Assembly (NCBI GenBank): GCA_022605955.1
Contig: JAKCOZ010000100.1
Coordinates: 310,001-374,000, forward strand
Reading direction: 5' to 3'
From: Rallus limicola
Taxonomy: Eukaryota > Chordata > Aves > Gruiformes > Rallidae
Length of the DNA: 64,000 nucleotides
The translations under genes and the position numbers were made by a program. Shown here one piece after another: positions 43,169 through 55,575 of the stretch (position 1 is the first letter of the stretch; each line of letters starts with the position of its first letter). The notes beneath the pieces were generated by a model. The model was not told where the DNA came from. It ran no database searches and saw only the letters and a list, made by a program, of their open reading frames with translations.

Positions 43169-43570
43169 ATTGCTCACTACCCTTGCTCATTACCCCTCAT
43201 TGTATCACTACACATCCTGAGTAATGAGTCCATCTCCATCTTTCCTCCATGGCTCCTGTCAGTACAGGAAGGCTGCTCTAAGGTCTCCCTGGATACTTCT
43301 CCAAGGAGAAACAAACTCAGCTCGCTCAGCCTCTCCTCATACAGGAGAATTTTTCACATGACCATCTCCATGGCCCCTTCTGACCTCTTGATGCAGAAGC
43401 TCCCTATCATTCCTCTGAGTTGTTTGCACCTTCCTTCAGAAATCATACTCTCTTATTATTTCTAAGTCCCAACCAATACCTCCTTCCTTCTTATCCAGAC
43501 CATGCTTCTTCCCCTCCAGCTCATCTCCTGGCACAGGGAGACTCTCTATCAAAGACAGCGAAATTCTCTG
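43169..43570 (-). mobile_element. CR1 LINE fragments, antisense
   Basis: TACCCTTGCTCATTACCCC onward repeats 41870-42090, then skips to the ORF2 5' part (GTTGTTTGCACCTTCC). Internal deletion relative to BK16-type spacers. Confidence 0.7.
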
Positions 43571-43972
43571 GAACCTTCCACAGAAGCCATGCCTCTAGCC
43601 CCTCACTAACACAACCAGGCAACATGGAGCCAGTAGAGAGCTACAAGCTGCCAGGTCAGGGGGAACCAAGACATCACAGAGCAACGATAAAACCAGGACT
43701 AAAAACTGGCTTAGTGACCTGGCAGCAAGGTGGGGACAGAGCAAATATGCTGGAAGGGGCATGTCTCACGCCCGGCACAACTCCAAAGCCCAGTCCAGCC
43801 TTCCAGGGGTGCAAGGAAATGGGCCTCACTGGACAATGCACCCACACACCACACCACATGAATGCCATGGGAGGACCTCACCCATGACACCCCACATCTC
43901 CTAGGCTTTGCCCAAGCCTCCAAAATGCTTTTACACACACCTTGCCTACAAATCCATCCCAGAACCGACTCT
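43571..43972 (+). other. Class A upstream block of BK13
   Basis: Standard block. No gene. Confidence 0.6.
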
Positions 43973-44168
43973 CCCTTCAAAGCTGCCGCCAGGGCCAATG
44001 GGACACGACCTCAAGAAGAGGACAGGAACAGGGAGCCTTGTGGCCAGGAAAACACGCCCCACCTCATTGCTCTCCAGGCTGTGGCATGTGAGAATTGCCT
44101 GTCTGAAAACTGCTGTCATGGGCAAAGGCTGTCTCTGTGCCTCGGGCACTGCAGCACCAGCATAAAAG
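43973..44168 (+). promoter_or_regulatory. Class A promoter of BK13
   Basis: TATA 44162-44168; GGCCAGGAAAACACG and TGTCATGGGCAAAGG versions of the variable sites. Confidence 0.8.
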
Positions 44169-44357
44169 CCGACCCAGAGCCTCTGTCCCTCACACACTTC
44201 TCCTGACGCCTTCTGCTCCACGCTGCACAAGGTGAGCCTCAAAGCCCTTCCCATCCAGCTCCTGCCCTGCTTGGCCCAGCTCTTCCAGCCCTCAACACCT
44301 TTGCAGCCCTGCGCTTTCTCAACCTCCTCTCTTCCAGGGCCCCTCCACACCACACAC

Positions 44358-44693
44358 ATGGCCTGCAACAGCCTCTGCAGCCCCTGCGGACCCACCCCGC
44401 TGGCCAACAGCTGCAACGAGCCCTGTGTCAGGCAGTGTGAGGACTCCCGTGTCGTCATCCAGCCTCCCACCGTGGTGGTCACCCTGCCAGGACCCATCCT
44501 CAGCTCCTTCCCCCAGAGCACCGCTGTGGGATCCTCCGCATCCGCTGCCGTGGGCAACGAACTCAGCTCCCAGGGAGTGCCTGTCTCCTCTGGAGGCTTT
44601 GGCTATGGCCTTGGCTATGGCCTTGGCTATGGCTACGGCTTAGGAGGCCTGGGCTGCTATGGAGGCAGAAGAGGCTATGGATACCTCTGCTAA
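44358..44693 (+). CDS. Feather beta-keratin BK13, variant tail (111 aa, promoter A)
   Basis: Intron 44232-44337 (private CCATCCAGC); exon 1 has CACGCTGCAC. AATAAA 45042-45047. Ser8 with PTVV at 37-40, an intermediate allele (Pro37 of one type, Thr38-Val-Val of the other) unique here. GRRGYGYLC end as in BK9, lacking Cys107. Confidence 0.94.
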   Translation: MACNSLCSPCGPTPLANSCNEPCVRQCEDSRVVIQPPTVVVTLPGPILSSFPQSTAVGSSASAAVGNELSSQGVPVSSGGFGYGLGYGLGYGYGLGGLGCYGGRRGYGYLC

Positions 44694-45064
44694 GTGTGCT
44701 CACCACCATCCCTCACACCAACCACTCCAACACTGGAAGCCATGCCATGGACTGAGGACACTTCTCCAGGCCTTTCCTGGCACATGGACCTGTCATCCAC
44801 AGCTCCTCCTCTCATGGCACCAAGCAAGGAAGCAGGGAAGGGGAGCAGCCGGGGCTGAGGCAAACTCGGCCCCACAACCTCCTCCTCTTCTTCTTCCTTT
44901 GTTGCATCGCTTCTTCTCTTGTGTCTAGTACTCCCCACTGACACCAACTTCTCTGAAGCCAAAGCCTACCATGGACCTCTGGTCTCCTTCCTCCATGGTG
45001 AGGAGGTCCTTATGCTGGTTACTGCTTCTTTTCCTTCTCTCAATAAAGTTCTTCTGCATCCCAG

Positions 45065-46375
45065 CCTTAGGTGTTTCATTGCCGTTCTGTGGACAGGCTC
45101 CAAATCCTCACTGTCTTTGTGGCAGTGCAGGGCCAAAAACCCATCAGAGCATTCCAGGACAGACTCAGCACTGCTGAGTACAGGGGAATGAACACTGCCC
45201 TGGTCCTGCTGGACAAACCATTTCTCATACCAGCCAACATGCTGGTGGCCTTCTCAGCCACCTTGCCACACAGCTGGCTCATGCTCAGACACCTGTCGAC
45301 CACCAAGTCCTTTTATGCCAGGCAGATTGTCAGCTACTCTTCCCCAAGCCTGTAGCATTGCCTGGCGCTGTTGGGACCCAAGTGCAGGACCTGGCACTGA
45401 GCCTTCTTGAACCTCATACACTTGGCCTTGGCCCATGGATCCAGCCTGTCCAGACCCCTCTTTGGAGCCTTCCTACCCTCAAGCTGATCAACGCTGCAGC
45501 CAACCTTGGTGTCACGTCCAAACGTACTCAGGGTGCCCTCAATCCCCTTGTCCACATCACTGAGAAAGATATTGCACAGAACTGGCCCCAGCACTGGCTC
45601 TTGGGGAACACCACTTGTGCCCGGCCACCAACGGGATAAACTCCATTGATCACAAGTCTTTGGCCCAGCCATCCAGCCAGCTTTTCCCCAGCAGAGACTG
45701 CACCCACCCAAGCCAGGAGAAGCCAGTTTCTCAAGGAGAATGCTGTGGGCATTACTATGAAAGGCTTTACTAAAGACCAGGTAGGTACACAACATCCACA
45801 GCCATTCCCTCAGCTATTCAGCAGGTCACCTTGTCATGGCAGCAGACCAGGAGGGTCAAGCAGAACCTGCCTTTCATAACCCATGACGACTGGGACTGAT
45901 CACCTGGCTGTCCTGTATGTGCTGCGTTGTGGCATGAAAGGTGATCTGCAACATAAACTGCCCTGGAACCAAGGTCAGACTGAGAGGCCTGTGATTTCCA
46001 GATCTTCCTTCTGCCAATTCTTAGAGGTTGGTACCACGTCTGGTCACTTCCAGACAATGAGAACTTCCCTGGTACAGGCAGGATTGAAGAGACATGATAA
46101 AAGCTTATTTAGTGAACGTGGACAGTAATCCCCACAGTACCCTTGGGGGGATCTCCTCTGGCCCCCTACACTTGTATATGGATAAGTGGTGTAGCAGGTC
46201 TACAACCATTTCTGCTTCTCTTATGAGGGCTTCCTAATGATCCCCTTCCTTGTCTTCCATCTCAGGGGTTCTGGGAACCCAAAGCACAACTGGTCTTAGT
46301 ATTCACTTCTGAGGCAAAAAGCAACTCAGCCTTTTCCTCCTCCTTTGTCACTATGTTTTCCCCAACATTCAAATC
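45065..46375 (-). mobile_element. CR1 LINE ORF2 remnant with reverse transcriptase, antisense
   Basis: The clearest reverse-transcriptase trace: on the minus strand [15 protein letters not shown] then [13 protein letters not shown], matching VPQGSVLGPVLFNIF..DLDxGIE of CR1. The ADD active-site region reads GRDTKVG, so catalysis is lost. Parallel to 27690-29300. Confidence 0.85.
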
Positions 46376-47029
46376 AAGGAAGGAGATTCTCCTAGGGATT
46401 TTCTACATACCCTTCCAAAGGAACAATAAACAGGCTCACCAGTCTCTACCTTCACAGATCTTCCTTCCCGTACCTCTTACACAGAGGAGCCTTAGGAAGT
46501 CTCTGCAGGCCTTTAGCAACCGCTCCCAAGCAACAACACCTCTACAAGACAAACAAGGGCCTCCCAAAGAAGTGGTCCAGCTCCCACCCTCACCTGTTAT
46601 GCTGACATACCCCCAGAAGGCCCCAGGGAGGTGTGGACGGGCAGTTGCCAAGCACTCAGGAGCTCTGGACTAAAGCTGCCAGGACAACGGCTGCTCTCAC
46701 AAGCAGCCCTCCTCTGCCTGCATCATACTCACACGCCAGAAGTGGCCCAAATGTGGCACAATCCTAAAGATGTGACCCCTTTTTTCCCCAGACACTCTGC
46801 AGACACAGAGGCAGCAGACTAGGCCAAAGTCACACTTAGCCTCATGGCAGCAAGGCAGAGAAGGCCCAAATGCCTTTGATTGGCAGATACACAATGCACA
46901 GAGCAGCCTTTCATGGAGCCACACCACAAAACTGCCATGGCATGATCTTACTAATGCACCCCAGCTCTCCTATGCTTTGGATGTGTCTCCTGCCTGTCCT
47001 GACACACACACTCAACACCCAGAATTTGG
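46376..47029 (+). other. Class B upstream region of BK14
   Basis: Shared spacer block (46376-46660) then B upstream sequence. Compare 16441-17220, but with only one upstream element. No gene. Confidence 0.55.
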
Positions 47030-47217
47030 CCCTTCAAAGCTGCCGCCAGGGACAAGTGAACATGGAGTCACGAGAAGGACATGAAATGGCAGAAAAGTGT
47101 GGCCAGGAAAACACGCCCCAGCTCATTGCTCACCAGGCTGTGGCATGAGAGAAGAGTGTGGTGAGAAACACAGTCACCCTCAAGGGCTGTCACACCCCTC
47201 TGGGACCAGCATAAAAG
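47030..47217 (+). promoter_or_regulatory. Class B promoter of BK14
   Basis: Single module; TATA 47211-47217 with the AAAAGGCGACC flank otherwise seen only in class A BK9 and BK10, evidence of exchange across classes. Confidence 0.8.
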
Positions 47218-47406
47218 GCGACCCAGAGCCTGTGCCCCTCACACACTTCTCCTGACGCCTTCTGCTCCACGCTCCACAAGGTGAGCCTCAAAGCCCTTCC
47301 CCTCCAGCTCCTGCCCTGCTTGGCCCAGCTCTTCCAGCCCTCAACACCTTTCCTCCCTTGCACTTTCTCAACCTCCTCTCTTCCAGGGCCCCTCCACACC
47401 ACACAC

Positions 47407-47739
47407 ATGGCCTGCAACAGCCTCTGCAGCCCCTGTGGACCCACCCCGCTGGCCAACAGCTGCAACGAGCCCTGTGTCAGGCAGTGTGAGGACTCCCGTG
47501 TCGTCATCCAGCCTTCCACCGTGGTGGTCACCCTGCCAGGACCCATCCTCAGCTCCTTCCCCCAGAGCACCGCTGTGGGATCCTCCGCATCCGCTGCCGT
47601 GGGCAACGAACTCAGCTCCCAGGGAGTGCCTGTCTCCTCTGGAGGCTTTGGCTATGGCCTTGCCTATGGCCTTGCCTATGGCTACGGCTTAGGAGGCCTG
47701 GGCTGCTATGGAGGCAGAAGGGGCTGCTACCCCTGCTAA
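47407..47739 (+). CDS. Feather beta-keratin BK14 (110 aa, promoter B)
   Basis: Intron 47281-47386, with a diverged patch CTTTCCTCCCTTGCACTTTC where all others read CTTTGCAGCCCTGCGCTTTC, without length change. AATAAA 48172-48177. Ser8, STVV, and both Gly86 and Gly90 are Ala, the only gene with both. Confidence 0.94.
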   Translation: MACNSLCSPCGPTPLANSCNEPCVRQCEDSRVVIQPSTVVVTLPGPILSSFPQSTAVGSSASAAVGNELSSQGVPVSSGGFGYGLAYGLAYGYGLGGLGCYGGRRGCYPC

Positions 47740-48177
47740 GGGCCCTCAACACCTGCAATGAAACCAACAACCAAAAATCCTGGAGTCCATACTCTCGATT
47801 GAGAATGCACCTCCAGGCCTCTTTTGGAACTTGGGCCTCCCATACAGAGCTCCTTCTCTCATGGCATCAAGCAAGGAAGCCTGGAAGAGGGACAGCATGG
47901 CAGACAGGTTAACACAGCCTGTCTGCCACCTCCTATTCTCTTCAACTCCTCTTCTTCTGTGTCTACTACTCTACTCTGAAACCACCTGCTCAAAATCAAA
48001 GACCTCTGGGGACTTCCAGTCTGCCTCTCCTATAATGGGGGTGGGGAGACATTGTGGCTCTGGTAAGAGCTACAGCATACAAAGGATATTTGCTCATGGT
48101 CCCCTGACCTGTATCTCAGATGGGCACCCTCAAATTGGGACTTTTTCCTTTTCATGATATTTTTCTGCATCAATAAA

Positions 48178-48575
48178 CTTCTCCTGCAGCACAGCATTTG
48201 ACATCTCCTCAGTTGTATTTTCATTCTTCCAAAGCTCATCCAGCCTCAAACAACACAAAGTCAGGGCTCAAGCAGACAGCAGGATGGGTTGAACAATGGA
48301 TACCAGACCTCTCCTTGGGATGTGTTTTCTGAGAAGACCATCCCACTTCCACCTGGGGCACTTCTGGCCTGACACACAAGACCTTCCCTTGCCCAAAGAA
48401 ATATTTTGATAACTTTATTTATTTTTAAACATGGCTCTGATGCTTCTCTGATAGGGGAACATACCCAGGGCTCGAGGTGAGCACAGACCGTCTCTATCAC
48501 TGCCCCTCCACAACTAGGAAGGGGGAGGGAAAATATGACAAGAGCTTTGTGCATCCACATGAGGACAGAGACAGC
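48178..48575 (+). other. 3' flank of BK14
   Basis: Very close to the BK12 flank. No gene. Confidence 0.6.
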
Positions 48576-49610
48576 ACAGAATCTGAGAATGGTTTGAATT
48601 AGAAGGGACCTTCAAAGACATCTCAGTTGCATCTCTCCTGCCATGAGCAGGGACACCTGTCCAACCTGGCCTTGAACACTGCCAGGGACACAGGGACACA
48701 CAGAGCAGTGTATGGGATCCACTTCAAGTGCCCATCCACCCTTACAGGAAAAAATGTCTTCCTAACAGCTCACCTAAATCTACCCTTGCTCATTACCCCT
48801 CATTGTATCACTACACATCCTGAATAATGAGTCCATCTCCATCTTTCCTCCATGGCTCCTGTCAGTACAGGAAGGCTGCTCTAAGGTCTCCATGGAAACT
48901 TCTCCAGGAGAAACAAACTCAGCTCTCTCAGCCTGTCCTCATGCAGGAGAAGCTTTCACATGACCATCTCCATGGCCCCTTCTGACCTCTTGATGCAGAA
49001 GGTCCCTATCATTCCTCTGCTGGGGTGCCAACAGCTCAACACAGCACTCCAGGCTCAGGAGAGCACAGCAGAGAATTCCTTCCCTCCACCTGCTGGACAC
49101 GCTGCTCTTGATGCAGCCCAGCACCTGATTGGCTTCCACTTAGTCCCTGTCCTTCCCCAACAGGAAACCCCTCGCTGAGAATCACCAAAGCATTTCCCTT
49201 GGAAAGGAACATTTCCATCCTCAGGTCCAACTGGGAAGCTCACAATACCAAGTCCACCACAACACCACATCCCCAAGCACCATATCTACCCGTCTTTCAA
49301 TCCCTCCAGGGATGCTGACTCAAGCATTGCCCTGGGCTGTCTCTTCCAGTGCTTCCTAACCCTTGGACTCAAGACATCCTTCCCAAGAGCCAACAGAAAC
49401 TCCCCTGGAAGCAACTGAGGCCATTTCCTCTTGTGTAGGCAAAAATTGCCTAACAGCCACCTTGCTAAAAACACCACTTAGGGACTGGACAAAGGTGATG
49501 TGGGCTCCTCTCAGCTGCCTTTTCTGCAGGCTAAGCACCTACACTGCCTCAGTGACTCCACAGGAGGTTTCTCCTCTTCACCCTTCACCAGATTCATTGC
49601 TCTCTGGATA
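48576..49610 (-). mobile_element. Two CR1 LINE fragments in series, antisense
   Basis: Nearly identical to 41661-42690, including the LTR-empty GGGATCC site at 48714-48720. Confidence 0.75.
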
Positions 49611-50174
49611 GATCCCACCAGAGCCCAGCCCACATACGTGGCAGCCACACAAAAGTGCAAAAGGGCCAAAAGAAGCCCCTGGGGAGGCTGGCTGGCGTCC
49701 TGATACGACAGGGCTCACCAGGTAAGAACCAGGGCTCACAGGACCACAACTGGCTCTCACAAAAAGCACTCCTCTCCCTTCCTGCACTCACAAACCCAGA
49801 CATGGCAATAAACGGGGCACAAGGTAACAGGCAGCATCCCTTCCTCCCACTAAAACCTTACAAGGAGGAGGGTCACAAACACACCCCAGAGCACACCCAA
49901 ACCAATTAACAAGGATTAAAGCCAGTTTTTTAAGAAAGTGGGGACAGAGCAAATATGCTGGGAGGTGTGTGCTTCAGCAAAGCCCAAAATCAAGAGCAGT
50001 TATGCAGGGCTGCGATGACATGGGACCGTGCATGAAAATGCACCCACACACCACACCACATGAATGCCATGGGAGGGCCTCACCCATGACACCCCACCTC
50101 TCCTAGGCTTTGCCCAAGCCTCCAAAATGCTTCTACACACACCTTGCCTACAAATCCATCCCAGAACCGACTCT
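49611..50174 (+). other. Class A upstream region of BK15
   Basis: The version shared with BK1 and with the cut unit at 42691-43168. It continues intact into the promoter. No gene. Confidence 0.6.
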
Positions 50175-50370
50175 CCCTTCAAAGCTGCCGCCAGGGCCAA
50201 TGGGATACGACCTCAAGAAGAGGACAGGAACAGGGAGCCTTGTGGCCAGCAAAACACGCCCCACCTCAGTGCTCTCCAGGCTGTGGCATGTGAGAATTGC
50301 CTGTCTGAAAACTGCTGTCATGGGCAAAGGCTGTCTCTGTGCCTCGGGCACTGCAGCACCAGCATAAAAG
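50175..50370 (+). promoter_or_regulatory. Class A promoter of BK15
   Basis: TATA 50364-50370. Private GGGATACGACC and CACCTCAGTGC changes. Confidence 0.8.
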
Positions 50371-50559
50371 CCGACCCAGAGCCTCTGTCCCTCACACACT
50401 TCTCCTGACGCCTTCTGCTCCACGCTCCACAAGGTGAGCCTCAAAGCCCTTCCCCTCCAGCTCCTGCCCTGCTTGGCCCAGCTCTTCCAGCACTCAACAC
50501 CTTTGCAGCCCTGCGCTTTCTCAACCTCCTCTCTTCCAGGGCCCCTCCACACCACACAC

Positions 50560-50892
50560 ATGGCCTGCAACAGCCTCTGCAGCCCCTGCGGACCCACCCC
50601 GCTGGCCAACAGCTGCAACGAGCCCTGTGTCAGGCAGTGTGAGGACTCCCGTGTCGTCATCCAGCCTCCCGCTGTGCTGGTCACCCTGCCAGGACCCATC
50701 CTCAGCTCCTTCCCCCAGAGCACCGCTGTGGGATCCTCCGCATCCGCTGCCGTGGGCAACGAACTCAGCTCCCAGGGAGTGCCTGTCTCCTCTGGAGGCT
50801 TTGGCTATGGCCTTGGCTATGGCCTTGGCTATGGCTACGGCTTAGGAGGCCTGGGCTGCTATGGAGGCAGAAGGGGCTGCTACCCCTGCTAA
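50560..50892 (+). CDS. Feather beta-keratin BK15 (110 aa, promoter A)
   Basis: Intron 50434-50539 (private CCAGCACTCAAC); AATAAA 51324-51329, long 3'UTR of the BK5 class. Ser8, PAVL: protein identical to BK10. Confidence 0.95.
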   Translation: MACNSLCSPCGPTPLANSCNEPCVRQCEDSRVVIQPPAVLVTLPGPILSSFPQSTAVGSSASAAVGNELSSQGVPVSSGGFGYGLGYGLGYGYGLGGLGCYGGRRGCYPC

Positions 50893-51329
50893 GGGCCCTC
50901 AACAACTGCCATGACAACAACAACTAATAATCCTGCAGTCCATACTCTGGACTGAGTATGCCCCTCCAGGCCTCTTTTGAAACTTGGGCCTCCCATACAG
51001 AGCTCCTTCTCTCATGGCATCAAGCAAGGAAGCATGGAAGAGGGACAGCATGGGAGGAGGCTAACACGGCCTGTCTGCCACCTCCTATTCTCTTCAACTC
51101 CTCTTCTTCTGTGTCTACTACTCTACTCTGAAACCACCTGCTCAAAATCAAAGACCTCTGGGGACTTCCAGTCTGCCTCTCCTATAATGGGGGTGGGAAG
51201 ACATCGGGGCTCTGGTAAGAGCCCCAACATACAAAGGATATTTGCTCATGGTCCCCTGACCTGTATCTCAGATGGGCACCCTCAAATTGGGACTTTTTCC
51301 TTTTCATGATATTTTTCTGCATCAATAAA

Positions 51330-51725
51330 CTTCTCCTGCAGCACAGCATTTGACATCTCCTCAGTTGTATTTTCATTCTTCCAAAGCTCATCCAGCCTCA
51401 AACAACACAAAGTCAGGGCTCAAGCAGCCAGCAGGATGGGTTGAACAATGGATACCAGACCTCTCCTTGGGATGTGTATTCTGAGAAGACCATCCCACTT
51501 CCACCTGGGGCACTTCTGGCCTGACACACAATACCATCCCTTGCCCAAACATAACCTTTGATACCTTTATTCACTTCTACACATGGTTCTGATGCCTCTC
51601 TGATAGGGTAACCGTGACTGGAGACCATGTGAGCACAGGGACCCTCTATCATTGCCCCTCCAAATCTGGGAAGGGGAGGGATAATAGTACAAGAAATTTG
51701 TGCATCATCAGGAGGACAGAGACAG
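51330..51725 (+). other. 3' flank of BK15
   Basis: Standard flank. No gene. Confidence 0.6.
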
Positions 51726-52815
51726 CACAGAATCAGAGTATCAGAGAATGGTTTGAATTAGAAGGGATCTTCAAAGTCATCTCAGTTGCATCTCTCCTGC
51801 CATGAGCAGGGACACCTGTCCAACCTGGCCTTGAACACTGACAGGCACACAGGGACACACAGAGCAGTGTATGGGATCCACTTCAAGTGCCCATCCACCC
51901 TTACAGGAAAAAATGTCTTCCTAACAGCTCACCTAAATCTACCCTCGTTCAGGTTTGCTCATTACCCCTCATTGTATCACTACACATCCTGAATAATGAG
52001 TCCATCTCCATCTTTCCTCCATGGCTCCTGTCAGTACAGGAAGGCTGCTCTAAGGTCTCCATGGAAACTTCTCCAGGAGAAACAAACTCAGCTCTCTCAG
52101 CCTGTCCTCAAGAAGGAGAAGGTCTGAAAAGACCATCTTGATGAGCTCTTCTGCCCCCTTTATGCAGCAGCTCCCTATCACTCTTATTCTAGTGGGCCCA
52201 GAGCTAAACACAAGACTCCAGTCTCAGGAGAGCACAGTAGAGAATTGCCACCCTCCACTTACTGGACGCACTTCTCCTGATGCAGCCCAGCACATGATTG
52301 GCTTCCCTCCTTCCACCAGTTCTTGTAGCTAGGTATCATGTTTGCTCACTTCCAGTCAATTAGGACTTGCCCAGTACAGGCAAGGCTGCTGAGACATGAC
52401 AGAAGCTGGTTTGGTGAGCACTGACACCAGCCCCCTCAGAACCCTTGGGGGGAATCCTGACTCCCTGCACTTGTGTATGGCTGAGTGGTGTCAATTAAAA
52501 TATTTGTTACTGTTATGGAGGCTTCCTTGTGATCCTCAGTCTTGTCTTCCATCTCAGGGGAGCTGGGCCCCAAAGAACAACAGCTCTTCATATTCACTGA
52601 TGAGGCACAAAGTAACTCAGCCTTTTCCCCCTCCCTTGTCACTATGTTTCCCCCTGAGTTGTTTGCCCCTTCCTCCAGAAATCATAAAGTCTCTTATTAT
52701 TTCTAAGTCCCAACCAATGCCTCCTTCCTTCTCATCCAGACCATGGTTCTTCTCCTCCAGCTCATCTCCTGCAACAGGGAGACTTTCTATCAAACACAGG
52801 GCAATTCTCTGGAAC
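51726..52815 (-). mobile_element. CR1 LINE, antisense, long copy
   Basis: Parallel to 25101-26165, with the uninterrupted LTR site (GGGATCC at 51873-51879). Confidence 0.75.
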
Positions 52816-53214
52816 CTTCCACAGAAGCCATGCCTCTAGCCCCTCACTAGCAAAACCAGGCAACATGGAGCCAGTAGAGAGCTACAAGCTGCCAGGCCAG
52901 GGGGAACCAAGACATCACAGAGCAAGGATAAAACCAGGCCCAAAAAGTGGCTTAGTGACCTGGCAGCAAGGTGGGGACAGAGCAAATATGCTGGAATGGG
53001 CATGTCTCACGCCCGGCACAACTCCAAAGCCCAGTCCAGCCTTCCAGGGATGCAAGGAAATGGGCCCCCAATGAACAACACACCAATGCACCACACCACA
53101 TGAATGCCATGGGAGGACCTCACCCATGACACCCCACCTCTCCTAGGCTTTGTCCAAGCCTCCAAAATGCTTCTACACACACCTTGCCTACAAATCCATC
53201 CCAGAACCGACTCT
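52816..53214 (+). other. Class A upstream block of BK16
   Basis: Standard block. No gene. Confidence 0.6.
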
Positions 53215-53410
53215 CCCTTCAAAGCTGCCGCCAGGGCCAATGGGACACGACCTCAAGAAGAGGACAGGAACAGGGAGCCTTGTGGCCAGCAAAACACGCC
53301 CCACCTCATTGCTCTCCAGGCTGTGGCATGTGAGAATTGCCTGTCTGAAAACTGCTGTCATGGGCAAAGGCTGTCTCTGTGCCTCGGGCACTGCAGCACC
53401 AGCATAAAAG
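53215..53410 (+). promoter_or_regulatory. Class A promoter of BK16
   Basis: TATA 53404-53410. Consensus class A. Confidence 0.8.
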
Positions 53411-53599
53411 CCGACCCAGAGCCTCTGTCCCTCACACACTTCTCCTGACGCCTTCTGCTCCACGCTCCACAAGGTGAGCCTCAAAGCCCTTCCCCTCCAG
53501 CTCCTGCCCTGCTTGGCCCAGCTCTTCCAGCCCTCAACACCTTTGCAGCCCTGCGCTTTCTCAACCTCCTCTCTTCCAGGGCCCCTCCACACCACACAC

Positions 53600-53932
53600 A
53601 TGGCCTGCAACAGCCTCTGCCGCCCCTGCGGACCCACCCCACTGGCCAACAGCTGCAACGAGCCCTGTGTCAGGCAGTGTGAGGACTCCCGTGTCGTCAT
53701 CCAGCCTCCCGCTGTGCTGGTCACCCTGCCAGGACCCATCCTCAGCTCCTTCCCCCAGAGCACCGCTGTGGGATCCTCCGCATCCGCTGCCGTGGGCAAC
53801 GAACTCAGCTCCCAGGGAGTGCCTGTCTCCTCTGGAGGCTTTGGCTATGGCCTTGGCTATGGCCTTGGCTATGGCTACGGCTTAGGAGGCCTGGGCTGCT
53901 ATGGAGGCAGAAGGGGCTGCTACCCCTGCTAA
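53600..53932 (+). CDS. Feather beta-keratin BK16 (110 aa, promoter A)
   Basis: Intron 53474-53579; AATAAA 54010-54015, short 3'UTR. Arg8, PAVL: same protein as BK5 and BK8. One silent change (ACCCCACTGGCC). It shares 3'UTR and flank with BK8 and BK11. Confidence 0.95.
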   Translation: MACNSLCRPCGPTPLANSCNEPCVRQCEDSRVVIQPPAVLVTLPGPILSSFPQSTAVGSSASAAVGNELSSQGVPVSSGGFGYGLGYGLGYGYGLGGLGCYGGRRGCYPC

Positions 53933-54015
53933 GGGCACTCTCCACGAGCCCAAACTCCAACCTCCAAAAATCCTGCAGTCCATACTCTGGACTGAGATTA
54001 CACCTCATCAATAAA

Positions 54016-54415
54016 CTTCTTCTGCATCACAGCCTTTGACATCTCCTCAGTTCTATTTTTATTCTTCCAAAGCTCATCCAGCCTCAAACAACACAAAGTC
54101 AGGGCTCAAGCAGCCAGCAGGATGGGTTGAACAATGGATACCAGACCTCTCCTTGGGATGTGTATTCTGAGAAGACCATCCCACTTCCACCTGGGGCACT
54201 TCTGGCCTGACACACAATACCATCCCTTGCACAAACATAACCTTTGATACCTTTATTCACTTCTACACATGGTTCTGATGCCTCTCTGATAGGGTAACCG
54301 TGACTGGAGACCATGTGAGCACACGGACCCTCTATCATTGCCCCTCTAAATCTGGGAAGGGGGGGGGAGATAATAGTACAAGAAATTTGTGCATCATCAG
54401 GAGGAAAGAGACAGC
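54016..54415 (+). other. 3' flank of BK16
   Basis: Standard flank with an 8-bp G run near 54361. No gene. Confidence 0.6.
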
Positions 54416-55575
54416 ACAGAATCAGAGTATCAGAGAATGGTTTGAATTAGAAGGGATCTTCAAAGTCATCTCAGCTGCATCTCTCCTGCCATGAGCAGGG
54501 ACTCCTGTCCAATCTGGTCTTAAACACTGCCAGGGAACCAGGGACACACAGAGCAGTGTATGGGATCCACTTCAAATGCCCATCCACCCTTACAAGAAAG
54601 AAAGCCTTCCTACTAGCTCACCTAAATCATTCCTTGTTCAGGTTTGCTCATTACCCCTCATTGTATCACTACACGTCCTGAATAATGAGTCCATCTCCAT
54701 CTTTCCTCCATGGCTCCTGTCAGTACAGGAAGGCTGCTCTAAGGTCTCCCTGGAAACTTCTCCAGGAGAAACAAACTCAACTCTCTCAGCCTGTCCTCAA
54801 GAAGGAGAAGGTTTGAAAAGACCATCTTGATGAGCTCTTCTGTCCCCTTTATGCAGCAGCTCCCTATCACTCTTATACTAGTGGGCCCAGAGCTAAACAC
54901 AAGACTCCAGTCTCAGGAGAGCACAGTAGAGAATTGCCACCCTCCACTTACTGGACACACTTCTCCTGATGCAGCCCAGCACATGCTTGGCTTCCCTCCT
55001 TCCACCAGTTCTTGTAGCTAGGTATCATGTTTGCTCACTTCCAGTCAATTAGGACTTGCCCAGTACAGGCAAGGCTGCTGAGACATGACAGAAGGTGGTT
55101 TGGTGAGCACTGACACCAGCCCCCATAGAACCCTTAGGGGACCCCATCTAACCCCCTACACTTGTGTCTGGCTAAGTGGTGTAGCAGGTCAACAACCAGT
55201 TCTGTTTCTGTTATGGGGGCTTTGTTATGTTCCCCTTCTTATCTTCCATCTCAGGAGGGAGAGGCACCCAAAGAATATTTGGTCTTAGAAGTAAGGACTG
55301 AAGCAAATAAGGCACAAAGGAACTCAGCCTTTTCCTCCTCCTCTGTCACTGTATTTCCCCACATCAAATCAAGGATGGAGATTCTCCTTTGCCCTGCTTT
55401 GGATGCCAATCTATTTCTAGAAACAGTTTTCCTGGTCCTTTATGGCCATAGCTGGATGAAGTTTGAGTTGAGCTTTGGCCTTTCTCAATTTTTCCTTGTG
55501 TAACCTCGCAACATCCTTGGAGGACTCCTGAGGTGTCTGCCCCTTCCTCCAAAAATCATTAACTCTCTTCTTTTT
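54416..55575 (-). mobile_element. CR1 LINE, antisense, host of a younger CR1
   Basis: Equivalent to 35021-36169 (same order and insertion point). LTR-empty site present (GGGATCC at 54562-54568). Confidence 0.75.

Noticed and set aside
45334..45795. A possibly active CR1 reverse transcriptase
   Set aside because: The family motifs are recognisable, but the ADD catalytic residues are replaced, frames are broken and no ORF1 or endonuclease is intact. Dead element.
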